Below are positions 16,747 to 21,394 of a DNA stretch of 21,394 nucleotides, piece after piece. The notes below the pieces were generated by a model. It searched no databases. It worked only from the letters and a program-made list of their open reading frames with translations, and had not been told where the DNA came from. Where the stretch lies: assembly GCA_002408105.1 (NCBI GenBank), contig DHQM01000113.1:1-21394 (forward strand), given 5' to 3'. The number at the start of each line of letters is the position of its first letter. The stretch's first letter is position 1. The stretch is from Gammaproteobacteria bacterium UBA5338 (GTDB lineage Bacteria > Pseudomonadota > Gammaproteobacteria > Pseudomonadales > UBA5862). Made by a program: the position numbers and the translations under genes.

Positions 16747-17502
16747 TTAAAACCACTGCCGGGTTTGGCGCCTGGGCTGTTCCAGGTGCTGCTGAACATA
16801 GCCTTTTCGTGCAAGCAGGGGCGCCAGCACCAGGCCCGCGATGAAGCCTCCCACATGGGCCCAAAACGCCACTCCAGCCTGACCTCCTGATAGCGACGGC
16901 AACCCACCGAGCAACTGCAGGAAGAACCAGTACCCCAGCATGAAGACCGCGGGCACGCCAATCCGCGTGATCAGGAAGCCAAGCACCACCAGCATTTGCA
17001 CGCGGGCCTTCGGATAAAGCACCGCATAGCCTCCCATGACCGCTCCGATGGCACCGGATGCGCCCACCATCGGCACCGCACTGCCCGGATCGGTCGAGGT
17101 TTGGGCTGCCGCTGCGGCCAGCCCACCCAGCAAATAAAACGCAAGAAAGCGCTTGGCGCCCATGGCATCCTCGACGTTGTCACCAAACACCCAGAGAAAC
17201 CAAAGGTTGCCCACGATGTGCAGCCAGCTGCCATGCATGAACATGGAGGTAAGTGGAGTGAGCCACGCGGTGTCCAGCGGTGGCATACAGAGGTACTGGC
17301 TGCCCACTGTTATGGGCACACCAGCAGGCAGATCACCCAACAGGGCCGCCGGAATTAACCCAAACCGGCACACAGATTCCGCCAGATCGCGCTGTGCTCC
17401 AAATCCTTGGAGACCTACCCACGCCATCAGGTTCAGCGCGATCAGCGCAATGGTCACCCAGGGTGTGCGCACACTCGGGTTTTCGTCGTAAAGCGGGAAC
17501 AC
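16747..17502 (-). CDS. Rhomboid-family intramembrane serine protease
   Basis: Polytopic membrane protease (251 aa) that cleaves transmembrane segments of substrate proteins within the bilayer. The catalytic serine motif is GASG (S149) and the partner histidine is H216 in AHVGGFIAG. The conserved HGSWLHIVGNLWFLWVFGD segment (90-108) includes H95 and N99, which line the oxyanion site. The N terminus MFPLYDENPS is typical of bacterial rhomboids. The start is GTG 17502: an in-frame TAG lies 12 bases upstream and no other start codon fits, although AAGG directly abuts the GTG, an unusually short spacing. It is located between a peroxiredoxin (44 bp upstream) and an MFS gene (33 bp downstream). Confidence 0.94.
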   Translation of the reverse strand: MFPLYDENPSVRTPWVTIALIALNLMAWVGLQGFGAQRDLAESVCRFGLIPAALLGDLPAGVPITVGSQYLCMPPLDTAWLTPLTSMFMHGSWLHIVGNLWFLWVFGDNVEDAMGAKRFLAFYLLGGLAAAAAQTSTDPGSAVPMVGASGAIGAVMGGYAVLYPKARVQMLVVLGFLITRIGVPAVFMLGYWFFLQLLGGLPSLSGGQAGVAFWAHVGGFIAGLVLAPLLARKGYVQQHLEQPRRQTRQWF

Positions 17503-17546
17503 CCTTAACTGCTACCGCGCCTGCGCCCTGGGCCAAGCTCCCTTGA

Positions 17547-18029
17547 CTAGATTCGATCCAGCATGTGCTCGGCGCTGCTGACCTCGAAGCTGCGCCCTTC
17601 CTCGACCTGCAGGTCTTTAATGACGCCATCTTCCACCAGCATCGCGTAGCGCTGCGAGCGAACGCCCATCTGCATCGGTGTCGCGTCCAGCTCCAGTCCC
17701 ATTGCTTTGGTGAACTGGGCGTTGCCATCGGCCACCAGACCCACCTTTCCGGCCGCGCCGAGCGCCTTGCCCCAAGCATCCATCACGAACGCGTCGTTGA
17801 CCGACAGGCAGAGAATCTCGTCGATCCCCTTGGCGGCGATGGAATCGGCTTTGGCGATGTAACCCGGCAGGTGTTGGCCACTGCACAGCGGCGTAAAGGC
17901 ACCCGGCACCGCGAACAGCAGCACTTTCTTTCCCTTGAACAGCTCCTCACTCTGCGCGGGCTTTGGCCCCTCGGCGGTGGCCAATGTGACCGTGGCGCTT
18001 GGAATTTGGTCTCCTACAGAACGTGCCAT
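17547..18029 (-). CDS. Peroxiredoxin, Prx5 type
   Basis: Cytosolic thiol peroxidase (160 aa) that reduces H2O2 and alkyl hydroperoxides. The peroxidatic cysteine is C49 in the Prx5 motif PGAFTPLCS. A second cysteine, C74 (EILCLSVND), occurs at a position common in bacterial Prx5 and may serve in glutathione- or glutaredoxin-dependent turnover. Length matches stand-alone Prx5; there is no fused glutaredoxin domain. ATG 18029 is preceded by AGGAG with good spacing. It is the first gene of the leftward set with the rhomboid protease and UMF1 transporter. It faces the PEP-CTERM gene across a 278-bp divergent gap. No OxyR site was recognised. Confidence 0.95.
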   Translation of the reverse strand: MARSVGDQIPSATVTLATAEGPKPAQSEELFKGKKVLLFAVPGAFTPLCSGQHLPGYIAKADSIAAKGIDEILCLSVNDAFVMDAWGKALGAAGKVGLVADGNAQFTKAMGLELDATPMQMGVRSQRYAMLVEDGVIKDLQVEEGRSFEVSSAEHMLDRI

Positions 18030-18193
18030 GGCGAATCTCCTCTGGTGCAGTTGAAATCGATACCGGCTGGCGCGCTCAACGCCACCATCTGCCTACACTG
18101 CCTGAAATTCACGCGCGGATACAGTCGACGCGACCGCAGCAGGCCGCAAACCGGGTGCTGAGCTGTCATTTTTTTTTACAGTTGCCTGCCGCC

Positions 18194-18231
18194 GGTTGTG
18201 GCTGTCACCGACAACCCATTGAACCCAATGG
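18194..18231. promoter_or_regulatory. Adjacent dyads, candidate activator-binding site upstream of the sigma-54 promoter
   Basis: GGTTGT-N11-ACAACC (18194-18216) abuts CCATTG-AACC-CAATGG (18216-18231). Both end 12 bases or more upstream of the -24 element at 18243. Sigma-54 promoters need an enhancer-binding protein upstream, and PEP-CTERM genes are often linked to PrsR-type activators, so these are the best candidates here. The core CATTG-N4-CAATG also occurs at 10295-10308. Confidence 0.4.
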
Positions 18232-18242
18232 CAATTATTAAA

Positions 18243-18258
18243 TGGTATGAGTTTTGCT
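18243..18258 (+). promoter_or_regulatory. Sigma-54 (RpoN) -24/-12 promoter of the PEP-CTERM gene
   Basis: TGGTATG-AGTT-TTGCT matches the degenerate consensus TGGYAYR-N4-TTGCW at every fixed position. GG (18244-18245) and GC (18256-18257) are at the required 12-base register. Transcription would start near 18269, giving a leader of about 40 bases before ATG 18308, with a normal ribosome site (GAGGG, 18294-18298). Confidence 0.72.
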
Positions 18259-18279
18259 TCGGCTTGATTTCAAGCAAAA
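18252..18279. repeat. Inverted repeat overlapping the -12 element and predicted start site
   Basis: TTTTGCTT (18252-18259) pairs with AAGCAAAA (18272-18279). A mutually exclusive stem, GCTTGA / TCAAGC (18262-18267 and 18270-18275), lies inside it. It could be an operator or a transcript-leader hairpin. Function unknown. Confidence 0.4.
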
Positions 18280-18307
18280 ACCTCACTCTTTGCGAGGGAT
18301 TGGTCCC

Positions 18308-19195
18308 ATGAAGAACCGCACTCAGCGCCTGCGCATCGCTCTGGTGGTGACGACACTCACCCTGGCCACTTCCGCCCAAGCGGTCGAGGTCTTGTTCGCC
18401 CACACCCTTAACCTCTCCCACCCCTACCACAACGACGGCAACGAGCTCGCCGGCTACGTCAACTCGCTTGCTGGGTACAACGTCACCATCCGCAACCTGG
18501 ATGATGCGGTGTACAGCGACTACGCGAGCTTTGATCAAGTCTGGGTGTACGACTTGTACGGGGGGGCCAACAACAACGCAACCCAAGCCGCCAACTACGC
18601 CAACATTGGAGCCTGGTACAATGGGTTGGATGCGGCTCAGAAAAACCTGATCGCCGACGGGCGCATCATATCCTCAGCCTGGGCAAACGAAAGTGCCTGG
18701 ATTCAGAACTATGCCTTGGAGCTCATGGACAACGGTCGAACCGGTGGCTTGGTCTTGGGAACAGACCACGACTACTACGTGGCTGGCATCAATGAAATCA
18801 ACGCCACCATCGACATCAATCCATTTGCCGGGAATCTGAGCTCTCAGGTCGCTGTGGTCGACCCCAATTCGCCACTCTACACTGCGGCTGGCGTGTTTGG
18901 CTGTGGGCCAGGTCAGCAGTGCGTCAGGGACAATTCGAGCCCGAGCTATGCACCCGCAGGCCTGCAACCCAACGGCCAAACGCTGACGCCGGTCGCCTAC
19001 CATGGCACGGTATCCGACGCCTGGGCGAATGCTGCCATCTCCTCTACCTTGGGCAGCTCCACCTTTGGTACCTGTGGAAACCCCGGGCAACCGCCCTGCG
19101 ACAACAGCGTGCCCGAACCCAATGCACTCGGTTTGTTCGCGCTGGGGCTCGGCTGCGCTGGATGGGTCCGCCGCCGCAAGGCCCAGCGCCACTAA
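18308..19195 (+). CDS. PEP-CTERM sorting-domain protein, exported, unknown function
   Basis: Secreted or surface protein (295 aa). The start is ATG 18308 with GAGGG nine bases upstream; the open frame back to 18254 has no ribosome site. A signal peptide (basic MKNRTQRLR, hydrophobic core) ends at AQA, cleavage after residue 25. The C terminus is a complete PEP-CTERM signal: VPEP (268-271), a hydrophobic helix (about 273-287) and a basic tail RRRK. Such proteins are processed by an exosortase, normally encoded with exopolysaccharide genes; none is in the window. The body starts with a beta strand (VEVLFAHT), a helix (DGNELAGYVNSLAGY) and a second strand pair (FDQVWVYDLYG), suggesting a ThuA/class I amidotransferase-like alpha/beta fold; this is a weak inference. 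Four cysteines at 199, 205, 256 and 264 could form two disulphides. The gene has its own sigma-54-type promoter. Confidence 0.9.
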   Translation: MKNRTQRLRIALVVTTLTLATSAQAVEVLFAHTLNLSHPYHNDGNELAGYVNSLAGYNVTIRNLDDAVYSDYASFDQVWVYDLYGGANNNATQAANYANIGAWYNGLDAAQKNLIADGRIISSAWANESAWIQNYALELMDNGRTGGLVLGTDHDYYVAGINEINATIDINPFAGNLSSQVAVVDPNSPLYTAAGVFGCGPGQQCVRDNSSPSYAPAGLQPNGQTLTPVAYHGTVSDAWANAAISSTLGSSTFGTCGNPGQPPCDNSVPEPNALGLFALGLGCAGWVRRRKAQRH

Positions 19196-19236
19196 ATGGC
19201 GATCTAAACGCGAAATAGGTGCCGGGCGCAGCGGCG

Positions 19237-21369
19237 TCAGATCTGCTTCACCTTGGGTTCACGCACCCAAAACCGCAGCGCGCGGCACTGTTGAATGAAG
19301 TCGTCCGCTGACGACTCGTCCTCAAGTGCAATGCAGCCAGCGTCCATCGCCTCGACAAGCCCAACGGCTCGGAACAACGGCATGGCATCCGGTGCGTACG
19401 CAATGAACTTGCAATGCGCGAATGCGTCGGACACGAAGTCTCGCGCCGTGGCTTCCTGGGCCAGCGTCTTCGCGCCGGATGCACTCAGCAGCACAGCGAC
19501 AGCGTCATATAACACCGATGGGCCACCATTGACCTTTTCGTCGGCTGCAACCCGCTCCCCGTTGCTGTCATGCACCCCGCCCACAGTCGGGGCGACCACA
19601 ACCACCTCGGCGCCTTCATCGTTTACAGCCTTGCGCAGCCAGCCGAGTTGGTCCGCCGACACGCCGTCACTGACCAAAATTGCGACCTTCCGACCTGCAA
19701 AGCTTGATGGGCCATTGTTCAAGATGCTGAGCGCAGGAGATGCCTTGAGGTCCCTGATGGGTTGACGTGCCGGCTCTGCAGGAGGAGGCAATTCGTCGAT
19801 TCCAAGGCCCTCAGCAACGCCCTCAGCGAGCGCTGCGTCGATCACCCGCAGGTGAGCAACCACGCGCCGACGGATTGCCAAGGTGTTCACTTTGCTCAAC
19901 TCAAACACAAGGGCATCGCGCATGTGGCCTTGCTCGACCGGGGTTTGGCTGCAATAGAATTGACGCGCTTGACTGTAGTGATCCGCAAATCGCTCGGGGC
20001 GCACCCGCATTTTGTCACCGCCTTCCGGCGCATTGTGGTGGCGGAAGCCTTGACGCGGGGATTCCCTCGGACCCACATCGGCGTCCCATGAATTCGGCTC
20101 GTAGTTGACCCTTCCAGTCGGATTGCGCATGGCCATGTGGCCGTCTTGCTGAAACAGGTGAACAGGGCACTTGGGGGCATTGATGGGCAGGTGGGTGAAG
20201 TTGGGGCTTCCCAAGCGTTTCAACTGGGTGTCGAGGTAGGAGAAGTTCCGACCCTGCAAGAGAGGATCATTGGTGAAATCGATCCCTGCCACAATGTTCT
20301 GGGTGCAAAAAGCCACCTGTTCGGTTTCGGCGAAAAAGTTGTCGACACATCGGTTCAGCACCATTTTCCCGATGGGTCGCACCGGCACCTCCTCTTCCGG
20401 AATCAGCTTGGTGGCGTCCAGCACATCGAAGGGAAAACGGTCTACAAACGCCTCGTCGAACACCTGCACGCCCAGCTCCCACTCCGGAAACTGGCCGGAC
20501 TGAATGGCATTCCAGAGGTCCCGTCGGTGGAAATCCGGATCTGCACCGTTGATCTTCATGGCCTCGTTCCACATCACAGACTGCAGGCCCTGCAGCGGCT
20601 TCCAGTGAAATTTCACGAATTGGGCCTCATTCTTGGCGTTGACCAACTTGAACGTGTGCACCCCGAAACCTTCCATGAAGCGAAAGGATCTGGGGATCGC
20701 CCGGTCGGACATGGCCCACATCACCATGTGCATCGCTTCTGGCATCAAGGAAACGAAATCCCAGAAGTTGTCGTGGGCAGTCTGGGCCTGGGGAAACCCC
20801 CGATCCGGCGCCACTTTCGCAGCGTGGATCAGATCGGGAAACTTGATTGCGTCCTGGATGAAAAACACCGGAATGTTGTTCCCAACCAGGTCCCAGTTGC
20901 CGGTCTGGGTGTAGAACTTAACCGCGAAGCCACGCACATCCCGCGCCAAATCGAACGAGCCTTTATTTCCCGCAACCGTCGAGAAACGCACGAACACCGG
21001 CGTCTTTTCTCCCGGGCGCTGAAACAGATCTGCGCAGGTCAAGTCCTGCAGGCTCGTGTAGTTCTCAAAGTGACCGTGCGCGCCGTACCCCCGCGCATGC
21101 ACCACCCGCTCCGGGATGCGCTCATGGTCGAAATGAAACAACTTTTCTCGAAAATGAAAGTCTTCCAATAGACTGGGGCCTCGAACCCCGATCGAAAGGG
21201 TATTTTGGTTATCGGCAACGGGAGTGCCTTGCTGGGTGGTGAGTGCGGTTTGATCCTCGCCGGCCGATTGGTGGGTGGCCCCACCGGGTCCCTGTGCCAG
21301 GGCAAGGCCGTCAATTTGAATGTCGAGGCGGTGGTCGGGGTTGGCGGTGCCTTCTTCTGACCTGCTCAT
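19237..21369 (-). CDS. katE: Large-subunit monofunctional catalase (HPII/KatE type)
   Basis: Haem catalase (710 aa) converting H2O2 to water and O2. Clade 2 architecture is visible: an N-terminal extension (about 1-60), the catalase core (about 60-500), and a C-terminal flavodoxin/DJ-1-like domain starting near [20 protein letters not shown] (about 560-700). The catalytic His is H91 in [11 protein letters not shown], the Asn is in VGNNIPVFF (N164/N165), and the haem-ligand Tyr is Y378 in RNFSYLDTQ. Twenty-three residues before this Tyr is Cys355 (QVAFC), where E. coli HPII has His392 of its His-Tyr crosslink. ATG 21369 has GGAG eight bases upstream. The gene converges with the PEP-CTERM gene, leaving a 41-bp gap without a clear terminator. 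Stationary-phase or general-stress control is usual for katE, but its promoter lies mostly beyond the window. Confidence 0.97.
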   Translation of the reverse strand: MSRSEEGTANPDHRLDIQIDGLALAQGPGGATHQSAGEDQTALTTQQGTPVADNQNTLSIGVRGPSLLEDFHFREKLFHFDHERIPERVVHARGYGAHGHFENYTSLQDLTCADLFQRPGEKTPVFVRFSTVAGNKGSFDLARDVRGFAVKFYTQTGNWDLVGNNIPVFFIQDAIKFPDLIHAAKVAPDRGFPQAQTAHDNFWDFVSLMPEAMHMVMWAMSDRAIPRSFRFMEGFGVHTFKLVNAKNEAQFVKFHWKPLQGLQSVMWNEAMKINGADPDFHRRDLWNAIQSGQFPEWELGVQVFDEAFVDRFPFDVLDATKLIPEEEVPVRPIGKMVLNRCVDNFFAETEQVAFCTQNIVAGIDFTNDPLLQGRNFSYLDTQLKRLGSPNFTHLPINAPKCPVHLFQQDGHMAMRNPTGRVNYEPNSWDADVGPRESPRQGFRHHNAPEGGDKMRVRPERFADHYSQARQFYCSQTPVEQGHMRDALVFELSKVNTLAIRRRVVAHLRVIDAALAEGVAEGLGIDELPPPAEPARQPIRDLKASPALSILNNGPSSFAGRKVAILVSDGVSADQLGWLRKAVNDEGAEVVVVAPTVGGVHDSNGERVAADEKVNGGPSVLYDAVAVLLSASGAKTLAQEATARDFVSDAFAHCKFIAYAPDAMPLFRAVGLVEAMDAGCIALEDESSADDFIQQCRALRFWVREPKVKQI

Positions 21370-21394
21370 CTGCTGTGCTCCGCTGGCTCTGCGT

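Noticed and set aside
19196..19236. Possible terminator between the PEP-CTERM gene and katE
   Set aside because: Only a four-base GCCG/CGGC stem without a T run is visible.
20137..21171. 344-codon plus-strand frame opposite katE
   Set aside because: Antisense to the conserved catalase core and without recognisable motifs.

Overview
The window is GC-rich chromosomal DNA from a Gram-negative bacterium, most likely a gammaproteobacterium or a close proteobacterial relative. The evidence is an outer-membrane PagL-type lipid A deacylase, a PEP-CTERM (exosortase-sorted) surface protein with a sigma-54-type promoter, a ZnuACB zinc importer, a chemoreceptor and an HPII-type catalase. I see no tRNA, rRNA, insertion sequence, phage gene or CRISPR array. 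Gene density is high and codon usage looks even, so this reads as core chromosome rather than an island. Taxonomic placement is inference.

Layout, left to right. (1) 1-3413 (+): a phosphoketolase whose 5' end lies outside the window, followed by a transaldolase; both are sugar-phosphate enzymes. (2) 3395-5716 (-): a large methyl-accepting chemotaxis protein, whose stop overlaps the transaldolase end to end. (3) 5909-8239 (+): a Baeyer-Villiger-type flavin monooxygenase and a small unknown membrane protein. (4) 10150-8218 (-): a PagL-like lipid A deacylase, a short cation diffusion facilitator and a PPK2 polyphosphate kinase, tightly packed. (5) 10897-10361 (-): a stand-alone DEDDh 3'-5' exonuclease. 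(6) 13484-11019 (-): znuA-znuC-znuB with overlapping reading frames. (7) 13812-15373 (+): a thiolase-fold protein without either catalytic cysteine, coupled to a DUF35 zinc-ribbon/OB-fold partner, closed by a strong hairpin terminator. (8) 18029-15439 (-): a Prx5-type peroxiredoxin, a rhomboid protease and a UMF1-family MFS transporter. (9) 18308-19195 (+): a PEP-CTERM protein. (10) 21369-19237 (-): a large-subunit catalase, KatE.

The points most worth following are: the Cys-less thiolase/DUF35 pair, which resembles acyl-CoA retro-aldolase pairs such as Ltp2-ChsH2; a near-perfect -24/-12 promoter with adjacent dyads upstream of the PEP-CTERM gene; one dyad type (CATTG-N4-CAATG) that occurs in two separate intergenic regions; and a catalase with Cys where E. 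coli HPII has the His of its His-Tyr crosslink, as in Neurospora CAT-1. I did not find a multi-gene system that I would call wholly undescribed. Most genes belong to known families, and the novelty is in pairings, residues and regulation.
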